A stretch of 64,000 nucleotides of DNA. Source: Thalassospira mesophila (lineage in GTDB: Bacteria > Pseudomonadota > Alphaproteobacteria > Rhodospirillales > Thalassospiraceae). The stretch's first letter is position 1, and every line of letters begins with the position of its first letter. The notes beneath the pieces are model-generated. The model saw only the letters and a list, made by a program, of their open reading frames with translations, was not told the origin of the DNA and made no database searches. Where the stretch lies: positions 434,001-498,000 of the forward strand of contig NZ_JFKA01000002.1 in assembly GCF_002115755.1 (NCBI RefSeq). The letters run 5' to 3'. Shown here in pieces: positions 53,695 through 63,853 of this stretch. Both the position numbers and the translations under genes were made by a program.

Positions 53695-56361
53695 ATGGAC
53701 GATCTTTTAAGCGAATTTTTGACCGAAACTTCGGAAAGTCTTTCGACGCTTGACGTCGAACTGGTGAAACTTGAACAGAATCCGAATGATCCGGATATTC
53801 TTTCGAATATCTTTCGTCTGGTTCATACCATCAAGGGCACTTGCGGCTTTTTAGGGTTGCCGCGTCTTGAAGCCGTTGCGCATGCGGGCGAAAACGTCCT
53901 GGGGAAAATCCGCGATGGTGAACTGATCGTTACTCCTGACGCCGTGACGCTGGTTCTGGAATCGATCGACACGATTAAATATCTGTTGAGCGAACTTGAA
54001 ACCAACGAAACCGAACCGGCAGGCAACGATGCCGACCTGATCGCCCGTTTGAACTATTTTGCCGATACCGGCAACCTGCCGGCTGCCGGGGAAAATATCC
54101 CCACGGCTGCGGCAAGTGTTTCGCCGCCCCGGCCCGAAATTTTTCTGGCACCTGAACCGAAATCCGAGCCGGAACCCGAACCCGAACCCGTGGTAGAAGC
54201 GCCCAAGGCACCTGCCGCAGCGGCCAAACCGCCATCGGCCCCGAAAACGCAAGCGGTTCAAGCCGCCGCCCCGGCCCAGGATGCCGGTGCCAAGGCGGAC
54301 CCGCATGTGCGTAACGAGGCCAAGGAAAGCTCGGTTGCGGCACAGACCATTCGTGTGAATGTCGAATTGCTTGAAAACCTGATGACACTGGTTTCCGAAC
54401 TGGTGCTGACACGTAACCAGCTGTTGCAGATGGTGCGTGGCAAGGATGACAGCGAATTTACCGTGCCGTTGCAGCGTTTGTCGCACATCACCACCGACCT
54501 TCAGGAAGGTGTGATGAAAACCCGTATGCAGCCGATTGGCAATGCATGGGCCAAACTGCCGCGTATCGTGCGCGATCTGGCCCTTGAAATGGGCAAAAAG
54601 ATCGATCTGCAAATGATTGGTGCCGACACCGAACTGGATCGTCAGGTTCTTGAACTGATCAAGGATCCGCTGACCCACATGGTGCGGAACTCTGCCGATC
54701 ATGGCCTTGAAGACATTCAGGGCCGCCGCGATGTTGGCAAGCCTGAAACCGGAACGGTAACCCTGAACGCCTATCATGAAGGCGGTCATATTATTATCGA
54801 GATTTCCGATGACGGGCGCGGTCTTAATGTTGCGCGGATCAAGGCCAAAGCTGTCAGCAATGGTCTGGTCTCGGAAGGCGAACTGGAAAGCATGTCGGAT
54901 CAGCAGATCCACCAGTTTATTTTCAAGGCCGGTTTCTCGACGGCTGAAAAGGTTACATCGGTTTCCGGTCGTGGTGTCGGTATGGACGTGGTTCGTACCA
55001 ACATTGAAAAGATCGGCGGCACGGTCGAGCTGAAATCGGTTGAAGGTCGCGGGTCAACCTTCATCATTAAAATTCCGCTGACTCTGGCCATCGTTTCGGC
55101 CCTGATCGTTGAAAGTGGCGGCGAACGTTTTGCCATTCCCCAGATCAGCGTTCTGGAACTGGTGCGTGCCTCAAGCAATTCCGAACATTCGATTGAGCGG
55201 ATCCACGACACGCCGGTTCTGCGCTTGCGCAACCGGTTGTTGCCGCTCGTCACGCTCAAGAAAATACTGGGTCTTGATGAAACCGGCGAAAGCGACGTCG
55301 ATGAAGAAGCCTTCATCGTGGTCGCCCAGGTCGGCACCTACAGCTTTGGTATTATCGTTGACCGGGTGTTTGACACCGAGGAAATCGTCGTCAAACCGGT
55401 GGCACCGATCCTGCGTGATCTGTCGCTGTTCTCGGGCAATACTATTCTGGGTGACGGTAGCGTCATCATGATCCTCGATCCGAACGGCATTGCCACGCGG
55501 ACCGGCGAAATCACGGTTGGTGGTGGTCAGGGTGTTGAATCCAAGGCCAAATCCGAAAGCACGGATCGCCAGACGACGTCGATGCTGGTATTCCGCGCTG
55601 GTGGCAACGAAGTTCGTGCGGTGCCGCTGGCACTGGTGGCGCGACTGGAAGAAATCGATGTTGAAAGCATCGAATATTCCAACGGTCGTCCGCTGGTTCA
55701 GTACCGTGGCAAACTGATGCCGCTGGTGTTTATTGACGGTGCCTACCAGATGAAAACCGAAGGGCGTCAGCCGACGCTGGTTTTCCAGGACCGTGAACGG
55801 ACCATGGGCCTTGTTGTCGACGAAATCGTTGATATCGTTGATGATGTGCTCAATGTTGAATTGACATCGGATCGGGATGGTCTGGTTGGGTCGGCCGTGG
55901 TTGACGGCAAGGCAACCGATCTGATCGATGCGGGGTATTATCTTGAACTGGCATTTAGCGACTGGTTCGGAACCGAAGAAACCACAGGCGAGAAAAAGAA
56001 GGTTTTGCTGGTCGATGACAGCCCCTTCTTTCGCAATCTGCTAACGCCGATGTTGTCGGTTTCGGGTTTCAAGGTAACGTCGGTTGAAAGTGCGGAGCAG
56101 GCGATAGAGCTGAAAAATAATGGTGCCATTTTTGATGCCATTATCAGCGATATCGAAATGCCTGGCATGAACGGGTTTGAGTTTGCCGAAAGTCTGCAAA
56201 ATGACGAGGCCTGGGGCGAAGTTCCGATTATCGCCCTGTCCTCGCATACCAGCGAAGAAGATTTCGAACGCGGGCGTCGTGCCGGATTTAGCGATTATGT
56301 CGCCAAGTTTGACCGCGAAGCCCTGGTGTCGACGCTGATCCAGACGCTGGCAGCTGTCTAA
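53695..56361 (+). CDS. cheA: Chemotaxis histidine kinase CheA with C-terminal receiver
   Basis: 888 residues; GGAGGGG precedes the ATG. Order: HPt domain with H44 (FRLVHTIKGTCGFL), Ala/Pro/Glu-rich linker (about 145-215), dimerisation and HATPase domains (HMVRNSADHGLED, DDGRGLN, GRGVGMDVV), then two CheW-like domains, and a receiver (about 765-888) with phospho-acceptor D819. It phosphorylates CheY and CheB in response to receptors. The fused receiver may act as a phosphate sink or feedback element. First gene of cheA-W-Y-B-R. Confidence 0.97.
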   Translation: MDDLLSEFLTETSESLSTLDVELVKLEQNPNDPDILSNIFRLVHTIKGTCGFLGLPRLEAVAHAGENVLGKIRDGELIVTPDAVTLVLESIDTIKYLLSELETNETEPAGNDADLIARLNYFADTGNLPAAGENIPTAAASVSPPRPEIFLAPEPKSEPEPEPEPVVEAPKAPAAAAKPPSAPKTQAVQAAAPAQDAGAKADPHVRNEAKESSVAAQTIRVNVELLENLMTLVSELVLTRNQLLQMVRGKDDSEFTVPLQRLSHITTDLQEGVMKTRMQPIGNAWAKLPRIVRDLALEMGKKIDLQMIGADTELDRQVLELIKDPLTHMVRNSADHGLEDIQGRRDVGKPETGTVTLNAYHEGGHIIIEISDDGRGLNVARIKAKAVSNGLVSEGELESMSDQQIHQFIFKAGFSTAEKVTSVSGRGVGMDVVRTNIEKIGGTVELKSVEGRGSTFIIKIPLTLAIVSALIVESGGERFAIPQISVLELVRASSNSEHSIERIHDTPVLRLRNRLLPLVTLKKILGLDETGESDVDEEAFIVVAQVGTYSFGIIVDRVFDTEEIVVKPVAPILRDLSLFSGNTILGDGSVIMILDPNGIATRTGEITVGGGQGVESKAKSESTDRQTTSMLVFRAGGNEVRAVPLALVARLEEIDVESIEYSNGRPLVQYRGKLMPLVFIDGAYQMKTEGRQPTLVFQDRERTMGLVVDEIVDIVDDVLNVELTSDRDGLVGSAVVDGKATDLIDAGYYLELAFSDWFGTEETTGEKKKVLLVDDSPFFRNLLTPMLSVSGFKVTSVESAEQAIELKNNGAIFDAIISDIEMPGMNGFEFAESLQNDEAWGEVPIIALSSHTSEEDFERGRRAGFSDYVAKFDREALVSTLIQTLAAV

Positions 56362-56378
56362 ATCGAAGGTAAAGTATC

Positions 56379-56885
56379 ATGAGTGATAAAAACGCACTTG
56401 TTCCCGGTTCAGATCGCAGTACGGCCCTTGATCTGGGAGGATCAACCAAGGATTTTGTGACGGCGACGATCGGCAAACAGATGTTTGGCATTCCGGTTCT
56501 GACCGTGCAGGATGTGCTTGGCCCGCAGCGGATTACCCGTATTCCGCTGGCGCCGCCCGAAGTGGCCGGTTCCTTGAACCTGCGCGGGCGCATCGTTACC
56601 GCGATTGATGTGCGCAAACGTCTTGGTTTGCGCAACAAGGAAGTCGAAGATCCTGGTATGAGCATCGTGGTTGACCAGGGTGGCGAACTTTATAGCCTGA
56701 TGGTTGATCAGGTCGGGGAAGTTTTAAGCGTGCCGCAAAACGCGTTTGAACGGAACCCGGCAACACTTGATCCGCGCTGGCGGGAATTTTCGGACGGCAT
56801 CTTCCGTCTGGAAAAGAACCTGCTGGTTATTCTTGATGTCACCCGGCTGCTTGATTTTGCCGGGTCTGTGAAGCAGGCTGGCTGA
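56379..56885 (+). CDS. cheW: Chemotaxis coupling protein CheW
   Basis: 168 residues. FVTATIGKQMFGIPVLTVQDVLGPQRITRIPLAPPEVAGSLNLRGRIVTAIDVRKRLGL is typical CheW. It links receptors to CheA. It has a 25-residue polar N-terminal extension. Starts 17 bases after cheA. Confidence 0.96.
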   Translation: MSDKNALVPGSDRSTALDLGGSTKDFVTATIGKQMFGIPVLTVQDVLGPQRITRIPLAPPEVAGSLNLRGRIVTAIDVRKRLGLRNKEVEDPGMSIVVDQGGELYSLMVDQVGEVLSVPQNAFERNPATLDPRWREFSDGIFRLEKNLLVILDVTRLLDFAGSVKQAG

Positions 56886-56974
56886 TGCCGGTCTGTTAAC
56901 GATGTTCCGGGCGCGCCCGGCGCCCGGATATTGCCGGTCGTGGCTTAACAAGTGAAATTGCGAGAAGGAAGTCG

Positions 56975-57340
56975 ATGAAGAGTTGTCTCGTCGTCGATGA
57001 TTCAAAAGTCATCAGAATGGTGGCACGCCGTATCCTTGAGGAATTGGGATTCGAGGTTGTCGAAGCCGAAGACGGTATGGAAGCACTTGAAAAATGCTTC
57101 GCCGATATGCCGGACGCGGTGCTGCTTGATTGGAACATGCCGATAAAAAGCGGCATTGATTTCCTCCGGGATCTGCGCGCAGCGCCGGGGGGGGATGAAC
57201 CCGTTGTTGTATTCTGCACCACGGAAAATGACCTGGAGCATATCCAGGAAGCCATTACCGCCGGGGCAAATGAATACATCATGAAACCATTTGATAGTGA
57301 GATCATCCAGGCCAAATTCGAACAGGTTGGCCTGATCTGA
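56975..57340 (+). CDS. cheY: Chemotaxis response regulator CheY
   Basis: 121 residues, a single receiver: CLVVDDSKVIRMVARRILEELGF, phospho-acceptor in AVLLDWNMPIKSGIDFLR, conserved T in FCTTEND and K in IMKPFD. Signals to the flagellar switch. AAGGAAG precedes the ATG. Confidence 0.96.
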   Translation: MKSCLVVDDSKVIRMVARRILEELGFEVVEAEDGMEALEKCFADMPDAVLLDWNMPIKSGIDFLRDLRAAPGGDEPVVVFCTTENDLEHIQEAITAGANEYIMKPFDSEIIQAKFEQVGLI

Positions 57341-57401
57341 TCCTTGTGGCCGCGACATCGTTTGGGGCGTTGCGGCCTGAGCAAACGGGAACATCGTATC
57401 T

Positions 57402-59270
57402 GTGGAACACAACCACATCGATCCACCATATAAAGTCCTGATCGTTGATGATTCGGCAATTGTACGCGGCCTTGTGACGCGTATGTTGCAGGAGGATCAC
57501 GATATTGAGGTCGTCGGTTCGGTCGCCAACGGCGAAGATGCCCTTGGCGTCATGCTGGCGGGGGGCATCGAAGCGGTTGTGCTTGATATCGAAATGCCGG
57601 TGATGGACGGGCTGACCGCCCTGCCGAAGATTCTTGAAATCGATCCGACAGTTCGCGTCATCATGGCATCCACCCTGACCAAGCGAAACGCCGATATCAG
57701 CTTTCGCGCCATGACTTTGGGCGCGGTTGACTATATCCCCAAGCCGTCCTCGGCCAAGGATATCAATGTCGGGTCCGGTTTTCGAACAGAACTGGTCGAC
57801 AAGGTCAAGGCATGGTCGGAACAGCGTCGCAAGATGCTGGAACAAACCGCCGCCTTACAAGACGAGGGCTTTGACGATATTGGCGATGCCGGGCTTCTTG
57901 GCAGCGATACCGGTGCCTTGCCTGATGACGGCGATGCCGCACTGGCGGTGCACGGGGCAGATCAGGCCGGTATTGATGCCGGTGCCGGTGGGCCTGCCGA
58001 TATCGGGGAAACCGGGCATTTTGCCGATCACGGTGATGAAGCCGGTTTGCATGAAACCGGCCACGATACCGACGGCACCAAACCGTTTCGCGCAGAACTC
58101 TCTGCTGATCATCAGGTTATGCAAAAGCCCGGTCGTATTCAGCGCAAGCGTTTCACCGCCGAATTGCGGCCCCGGCCGATGCAGGCTGCCACGCGCCCGA
58201 TGCCCCATGTCGCCACCGCACCTGTTGCGCGCGACCCGGGCGAGCATCATGGTCAGCCCGCAGGACGCGATAGCGCAAGCCATGGCGATGCCGCCCATAT
58301 AGTGCATCCGGAAACCCGCCGCGCGCCTGTCCGCGATCCCGGCCGGCTGATTGAAGACGCGGCAGTTGCGGCCAAAAAAGGCACCCCGGCCGGGCACAGT
58401 GCCCCCGCCGCCCCGATGACCCAGCATGCCAAACCGGCAGCAATGGCACAACATTCGCCCTTGCGCCCTGCTGCGGGCACGGCACATGCGAATAATGTTA
58501 AAGGCAATGACCAGGGCGCGGCCCGCCCGGCGGGAAAAACCCGCGAGGCCGCCTTGCGCCAGGCACCGCCGGTGGCCCGTGCCGCCGATGCCAGTGCAAG
58601 ACGCGGGGCTGCAACTGTTGTTGGCAATGCCCCGGCACCGGCCCGCCGGGGTCGCCACAATCAGGGACCGCTGGTTCTGGTGCCCGAAAAGAAACTGAAT
58701 GTCGAAGCCATCGCCATTGGCAGCTCCACCGGGGGGCCGCAGGCCTTGTTTGAGGTGTTGCGCGGGCTGGTGGGGGTGCGTCAGCCAATTTTTATTACCC
58801 AGCATATGCCCGCAACTTTCACCACAATTCTGGCCGAACATATTACCCGCCTGACCGGTTTGAAATGCGGCGAAGGGGTTAACGGCGAAACTGTTCAGCC
58901 TGGCAGGGTTTATTTGGCCCCGGGGGACTACCACATGGTGGTTGATGGTCGCGGTAACAACCGCAGAATTGCTCTGAACCAGAATGCCCCGGAAAATTTC
59001 TGCCGTCCGTCAGTTGATCCGATGTTGCGCAGTCTGGTTGACAGTTACGGGGGCAATTTGCTGACAATCATCCTGACCGGAATGGGGCAGGATGGTATGT
59101 TGGGGGGCCGTAATGTTGTTGGTGCCGGTGGCATGGTGGTTGCCCAGGATGAAGCCACCAGTGTGGTCTGGGGAATGCCCGGTGCGGCGGCACAGGCCGG
59201 AATTTGTACGGCGATACTGCCAATAGGGGGAATCGCCCCTTATGTTAAAAAATTTGCCGGAGGTCGTTAA
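57402..59270 (+). CDS. cheB: Chemotaxis methylesterase CheB with very long linker
   Basis: 622 residues from a GTG, against about 350 for usual CheB. Receiver at about 10-130 with D62; methylesterase at about 430-622 with catalytic S442, H468 and D564. Between them (about 150-430) lies an Ala/Gly/His/Pro-rich low-complexity linker with no fold I recognise. The enzyme demethylates and deamidates receptors. cheR starts seven bases after its stop. Confidence 0.95.
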   Translation: MEHNHIDPPYKVLIVDDSAIVRGLVTRMLQEDHDIEVVGSVANGEDALGVMLAGGIEAVVLDIEMPVMDGLTALPKILEIDPTVRVIMASTLTKRNADISFRAMTLGAVDYIPKPSSAKDINVGSGFRTELVDKVKAWSEQRRKMLEQTAALQDEGFDDIGDAGLLGSDTGALPDDGDAALAVHGADQAGIDAGAGGPADIGETGHFADHGDEAGLHETGHDTDGTKPFRAELSADHQVMQKPGRIQRKRFTAELRPRPMQAATRPMPHVATAPVARDPGEHHGQPAGRDSASHGDAAHIVHPETRRAPVRDPGRLIEDAAVAAKKGTPAGHSAPAAPMTQHAKPAAMAQHSPLRPAAGTAHANNVKGNDQGAARPAGKTREAALRQAPPVARAADASARRGAATVVGNAPAPARRGRHNQGPLVLVPEKKLNVEAIAIGSSTGGPQALFEVLRGLVGVRQPIFITQHMPATFTTILAEHITRLTGLKCGEGVNGETVQPGRVYLAPGDYHMVVDGRGNNRRIALNQNAPENFCRPSVDPMLRSLVDSYGGNLLTIILTGMGQDGMLGGRNVVGAGGMVVAQDEATSVVWGMPGAAAQAGICTAILPIGGIAPYVKKFAGGR

Positions 59271-59276
59271 CACAAG

Positions 59277-60587
59277 ATGTTGAAGCCGGAAGACTTTGAT
59301 TTCGTAAGCAAATTGATCAAATCCCGCTCGGGTCTTGTCCTGACGCAGGATAAGTTCTATTTGCTCGAAAGCCGGCTTATGCCGATTGCGCGCAAGCGTG
59401 GTCTGAAAGACCTTGGCGAATTAATCGGGGCGTTGCGCGGAATGGACCGTGCCCTGATCGAAGATGTGGTCGAAGCAATGACCACCAACGAATCGTTTTT
59501 CTTTCGCGATACCAAACCGTTCGATCAGTTCCGCCATGTTGTGTTGCCCCATATGATCAAGGCGCGCGCCAGCAAACGGCATTTGCGCATCTGGTGTGCG
59601 GCGGCCTCTTCGGGGCAGGAACCCTATTCGCTGGCGATGATCCTGCAGGATTTTGCCAGCCAGTTGGCCGGGTGGCGGATTGAAATTATCGGTACCGATA
59701 TTTCGCGTGAAATTCTTAACAAGGCCCGTGCGGGCCTGTATTCGCAGTTTGAAGTCCAGCGCGGCTTGCCGATTACCCTTCTGGTCAAGCATTTCCAGAA
59801 GGCCGAAGATATGTGGCAAATCTCGTCTGATCTGCGCTCAAAGGTTCAGTATCGCGAATATAACCTGCTGGAAGATCTAAAGCCGCTGGGGCAGTTTGAC
59901 ATTGTTTATTGCCGCAACGTGCTGATCTATTTTGACCAGCCAACCAAAACCGATGTGCTGACGCGCATTTCGGCGCAAATGCCCGATGACGGCTTTTTGT
60001 TTTTAGGCGGTGCTGAAACGGTTTTGGGTATTTCTGACAAATTCAAACCGCTGGCCCGTCAGCGTGGCATTTATCAGCTTAACCGTCCCGGTGCGCCCGA
60101 GGTGGATGTTACCGCCCTTGAAAAATTGCAGGCAGCAGCAGCAGGGGCGACGAGTGCCGCCAGCGGTGCTGCAGCAGGTGGTTTTGCTTTTCCCAAACCC
60201 AAGGCGATGCAGGCCGGGGCGACAGGCACACTGGCTGGTGGCACATCAGGCTCGGCAACGCCTACTGCCCGTCCGACCACGCCCTCAACCACATCGCCGC
60301 GCAGTTATGGCACCGGGAGTGCCGGTACATCGACAACGGGTGGGACCTATAGCCGTCCGGCGGGCACAACCGGTACCACCGGTACGACGGGTACCGGGAC
60401 TTCGCGCTATGGGACAGGTGCCAGCGGCGGCAGTACGGGTACGACAGCAGGCAGCGGATATCAGCGCCCTGCAAGTCCTGGTGGAACTGCGGGCTCGGGC
60501 AGTGGTAGCAGTTTTTCGTCAACGCGGCCGTCATCTTCCACCTTCGGGCGGACTTACCCGCGTAAACCCGACGACAAAAAAGATTAA
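59277..60587 (+). CDS. cheR: Chemotaxis methyltransferase CheR with Gly/Ser/Thr-rich tail
   Basis: 436 residues; the enzyme proper ends near 275 (TNESFFFRD at 70-78, SAM site in AASSGQEPYSLA, YCRNVLIYF at 211-219). Residues about 285-436 are low complexity, with repeated TGT, SG and RP units and a basic end (PRKPDDKKD). The tail may tether CheR or be disordered. Methylates receptor glutamates with SAM. Last gene of the che operon. Confidence 0.95.
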   Translation: MLKPEDFDFVSKLIKSRSGLVLTQDKFYLLESRLMPIARKRGLKDLGELIGALRGMDRALIEDVVEAMTTNESFFFRDTKPFDQFRHVVLPHMIKARASKRHLRIWCAAASSGQEPYSLAMILQDFASQLAGWRIEIIGTDISREILNKARAGLYSQFEVQRGLPITLLVKHFQKAEDMWQISSDLRSKVQYREYNLLEDLKPLGQFDIVYCRNVLIYFDQPTKTDVLTRISAQMPDDGFLFLGGAETVLGISDKFKPLARQRGIYQLNRPGAPEVDVTALEKLQAAAAGATSAASGAAAGGFAFPKPKAMQAGATGTLAGGTSGSATPTARPTTPSTTSPRSYGTGSAGTSTTGGTYSRPAGTTGTTGTTGTGTSRYGTGASGGSTGTTAGSGYQRPASPGGTAGSGSGSSFSSTRPSSSTFGRTYPRKPDDKKD

Positions 60588-60733
60588 GCTGTTGTCTTCT
60601 TGTCGGTGACAAGGTGCTACTGTGCCGCACGGCCTTCATTGAGGTGGTCGGCGGAGGGAAAACTTGATGGTCCTGCATGAACATATGGGTTTTGAAGTGT
60701 TGCCAGCATATAATTCCGGTGTGCCGCACCTAT

Positions 60734-60772
60734 AAAAAACACCCCGCCACATATTGTGTCGGGGTGTTTTTT
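60734..60772. terminator. Bidirectional terminator between cheR and ctrA
   Basis: A 13-bp stem (60734-60746 with 60760-60772) with A6 and T6 ends on both sides, serving the che operon and ctrA. Confidence 0.95.
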
Positions 60773-60799
60773 GCAGTGCAGATAGCGGAGCCGCCCGTA

Positions 60800-61501
60800 T
60801 CAGGCTGCGGCGTGCGCGCCACTACTTTCCGGGTCGCGTAAAACATAGCCACGGCCCCAGACAGTATGAATGTAATTGTCGCCTTCGGTCGCAGACTGGA
60901 TTTTCTTGCGCAATTTACAGACAAAGACGTCAATAATTTTCAGTTCCGGTTCATCCATGCCGCCATAAAGATGGTTTAAAAACATCTCTTTGGTCAGCGT
61001 GGTGCCCTTGCGCAGCGACAGCAATTCTAAAATGCCATATTCCTTGCCAGTCAAATGCAAGGGAGACCCGGCCACATCGACCGTGCGGGCATCAAGATTG
61101 ACATGCAGCATCCCCGTGGCAATAACCGACTGGGCATGCCCCTTGGATCGGCGAACAATCGCCTGGATGCGCGCCAGCAGTTCGGTTTTGTCAAACGGCT
61201 TGGTCAGATAATCGTCTGCGCCAAAGCCAAGGCCTTTAACCTTGTCTTCGGTTTCGGTCAGACCCGAGAGGATCAGAACCGGTGTTTCCACCCGCGCATC
61301 GCGCAGGCGACGCAAAACCTCGTACCCGTCTATGTCGGGTAACATCAGGTCCAGCAAAATAATATCGTAATCGTATAATTTACCAATCTCGAGGCCGTCT
61401 TCCCCCAGATCAGTGGTGTCGACAACCATTCCTTCGGATTTCAGCATAAGTTCTATGCTGTCCGACATGGCATCGTCATCTTCAACAAGCAGCACCCGCA
61501 T
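60800..61501 (-). CDS. ctrA: Cell-cycle response regulator CtrA
   Basis: 233 residues. OmpR-type regulator opening [24 protein letters not shown], with D51 in LLDLMLPD and the CtrA-specific C-terminal domain [37 protein letters not shown]. It controls flagellar, chemotaxis and cell-division genes in alphaproteobacteria. Divergent from fliI; a CtrA box lies in the shared region. Confidence 0.97.
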   Translation of the reverse strand: MRVLLVEDDDAMSDSIELMLKSEGMVVDTTDLGEDGLEIGKLYDYDIILLDLMLPDIDGYEVLRRLRDARVETPVLILSGLTETEDKVKGLGFGADDYLTKPFDKTELLARIQAIVRRSKGHAQSVIATGMLHVNLDARTVDVAGSPLHLTGKEYGILELLSLRKGTTLTKEMFLNHLYGGMDEPELKIIDVFVCKLRKKIQSATEGDNYIHTVWGRGYVLRDPESSGAHAAA

Positions 61502-61873
61502 TTTCCGCTCCGCTCCGTTACCATATTCCGCAATAAATTTGGTGTTTATCCGGACTGTCCCGGCTATGCCCCAACAGCAGCCGTATCGTGGGATTTTTCC
61601 CTTTTGTTAACGATACGTTGCTTTGCGACTCGTGGCAAGCGCACGAGTCGCTATTTGTTAACTTTTTTACTGCCATATTGTTCCCGTCATGACCAAACAA
61701 AGATTTAACAGGGGTTTAAGCCCCAATCCCTAGGTCATAACTTTGGCGTCATTACGGCCATGTGCGCGTGTTGGCTTTGTAAATTTGCCCTTCTCCTCTA
61801 TATTTGGGTCATAGCGCGCCGCTTTCCACTCTCGCGGCGCCACCCCGTATCCCCGAGCAAACAGCAGGCCCTT
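61502..61873. other. Divergent intergenic region ctrA / fliI
   Basis: 372 bases. It contains a perfect CtrA box at 61705-61719. An inverted repeat around GACTCGTGGC...GCACGAGTC (61629-61651) sits nearer ctrA. No supported gene. Confidence 0.6.
61705..61719. promoter_or_regulatory. CtrA-binding box (TTAA-N7-TTAA)
   Basis: TTAACAGGGGTTTAA is a perfect TTAA-N7-TTAA site. It is about 155 bases before fliI and about 205 before ctrA, so it could govern either or both. Confidence 0.7.
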
Positions 61874-63331
61874 ATGTTTCAAATTGGCAAAAATATAGTC
61901 GCCGACCTTCGCCACATTCCCGAATACTGGGTTGTGGGCCGTGTGACGGCGGTTTTGGGATTGCTGGTTGAAATTGGCGGCGTTGAAGGATCGATGTCGA
62001 TTGGCGATCGTTGCAAGGTTGTGCGCCGCGACGGCGAAGCCGTGATTTGCGAAGTTGTCGGTTTTCGCAGTGAACGTGCCCTGTTAATGCCGTTTGGCGC
62101 GCTTGACGGCATTGGTATTGGTTGCGAGGTGGAACTGGCCGATACCCAACCGCAAATTTACCCTGCCGATGGCTGGCTGGGCCGCGTGATCAATGCCTTT
62201 GGTGACCCGGTGGATGGCAAAGGGCCGCTGCCACAGGGCAACACACCTTATGCGATTCGCCGCACCCCGCCCTCGGCCCATACCCGGCAGCGCGTGTCGG
62301 GCAAGCTGGATTTGGGCGTGCGCGCCATGAACACCTTTTTAACCTGCTGCCGGGGCCAGCGCATGGGTATTTTCGCCGGTTCCGGTGTGGGTAAATCCAG
62401 TATGCTGTCGATGATGACGCGCCACACCACATCGGATGTGTCGGTGGTGGGGCTGATTGGCGAACGTGGCCGCGAAGCCCGCGAATTTATCGAGGATGAT
62501 CTGGGCGAGGAAGGCCTGAGCCGGTCGGTTGTGGTTGTGGCCACATCGGACGAGCCACCTTTGATGCGCCGCCAGGCCGCCTATATGACAATGGCGGTGT
62601 CGGAATTTTTCCGTGATCGCGGGCGCGATGTGTTGTGCATGATGGATTCCGTCACCCGCTTTGCCATGGCCCAGCGTGAAATCAGCCTGTCGGTCGGTGA
62701 ACCCCCGGCCTCCAAGGGCTATACGCCAACCGTGTTTGCCGAACTGCCCCGTTTGCTGGAGCGCGCCGGGCCGGGCGGGCCGGGGCAAGGCTCCATCACC
62801 GGGCTGTTTACCGTGCTGGTCGATGGCGATGATCATAACGAACCGATTTCCGACGCCGTGCGCGGTATTTTGGATGGTCACGTCGTGCTGGACCGCGCAA
62901 TTGCCGAACAGGGACGTTACCCGGCAATTAATATTTTGCGCAGCGTCTCGCGGACCATGCCGGGATGTAACAACGACTATGAAAATCAGATTGTGCGCCG
63001 TGCCCGGCAATTGCTGGCAACCTATAACGACATGGCCGAATTGATCCGGCTGGGCGCCTATCGCCGGGGGACGGATACCAAGGTCGATGAAGCGATCCAT
63101 TATTTTCCCCTGATCGAGGAATTTTTAAGCCAGCGTAAAAATGAATGCACGCGCCTGGCCGAAGGCTATGCCGATTTGGCCCGCAGGCTTGATATGGCCC
63201 CGGTCGAAGATGGTAATGCCCAGGTGGCCGGAAACGCAGGCCACGCGGCACGCCCCGGCGGCGCGGTTAACAGCCAGTCGCGACAGGCCCCGACCGATTT
63301 GAACGCCGCCAAGCGGGCTTTAGGCGGGTGA
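61874..63331 (+). CDS. fliI: Flagellar export ATPase FliI
   Basis: 485 residues from the ATG at 61874; the open frame before it does not resemble FliI. Walker A GSGVGKS (169-175), Walker B with D258 ([18 protein letters not shown]), and the FliI/YscN signature [20 protein letters not shown]. It powers export of flagellar parts. The last 40 residues are a low-complexity extension. fliJ follows. Confidence 0.96.
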   Translation: MFQIGKNIVADLRHIPEYWVVGRVTAVLGLLVEIGGVEGSMSIGDRCKVVRRDGEAVICEVVGFRSERALLMPFGALDGIGIGCEVELADTQPQIYPADGWLGRVINAFGDPVDGKGPLPQGNTPYAIRRTPPSAHTRQRVSGKLDLGVRAMNTFLTCCRGQRMGIFAGSGVGKSSMLSMMTRHTTSDVSVVGLIGERGREAREFIEDDLGEEGLSRSVVVVATSDEPPLMRRQAAYMTMAVSEFFRDRGRDVLCMMDSVTRFAMAQREISLSVGEPPASKGYTPTVFAELPRLLERAGPGGPGQGSITGLFTVLVDGDDHNEPISDAVRGILDGHVVLDRAIAEQGRYPAINILRSVSRTMPGCNNDYENQIVRRARQLLATYNDMAELIRLGAYRRGTDTKVDEAIHYFPLIEEFLSQRKNECTRLAEGYADLARRLDMAPVEDGNAQVAGNAGHAARPGGAVNSQSRQAPTDLNAAKRALGG

Positions 63332-63424
63332 TAAACGGCTGATCGAATATATAGCGTGGGGCGGCTAAAGCGCGCCCGCTGCCCGTAATGGCAATGTTGA
63401 CATCACAGAAAAGAAAGGCCGCCC

Positions 63425-63853
63425 ATGGCCAAGGATTTTAAAACCCTTGTGCGGATTCGCAAGTGGACGCTCGATGAAAAACAGCGTGAACTGGGCGATT
63501 TGTTGCGCGTGCTCGAACAGTTGATTGAGCAACGCGACGAACTGGGCCGTGCCTTGAAGGCGGAACAGAAAGTAGCGTCGGAAAACCCGCAAACGGCCGG
63601 GTTCGCCTATGGCAACTTTGCCAATGCTGTGATTGCCGAACGCACCGCCCTGAACGAACAGATTGCCGCACAGGAAGCCAAAATTGATGCCTTTCGCGAT
63701 GTGGTCGCGCAGGCGTTTAAAGATATGAAAACCGCCGAAATTACCGAACGAAACCGTGTTGCCGCCGTGCGCGCCGAGGAAGACCGCAAGGAACAGGAAA
63801 CCCTTGATGAAATCGGCGCCCGTGCCGCTACCCGTAAAGATGGCCTGATTTAA
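63425..63853 (+). CDS. fliJ: FliJ-like flagellar export protein
   Basis: 142 residues, almost all coiled coil (about 15-125), rich in Glu/Gln/Arg/Ala, opening KDFKTLVRIRKWTLDEKQREL as FliJ proteins do. It binds the FliI hexamer like a rotor stalk. Position after fliI supports the call. Confidence 0.9.
   Translation: MAKDFKTLVRIRKWTLDEKQRELGDLLRVLEQLIEQRDELGRALKAEQKVASENPQTAGFAYGNFANAVIAERTALNEQIAAQEAKIDAFRDVVAQAFKDMKTAEITERNRVAAVRAEEDRKEQETLDEIGARAATRKDGLI

Noticed and set aside
57855-58934. A 359-codon open frame antisense to the CheB linker
   Set aside because: It mirrors low-complexity coding sequence and has no ribosome site or recognisable product.
60330-60560. Short tandem repeats that might be taken for a CRISPR array
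   Set aside because: They are codon-level Gly/Thr/Ser repeats inside cheR without regular spacers.
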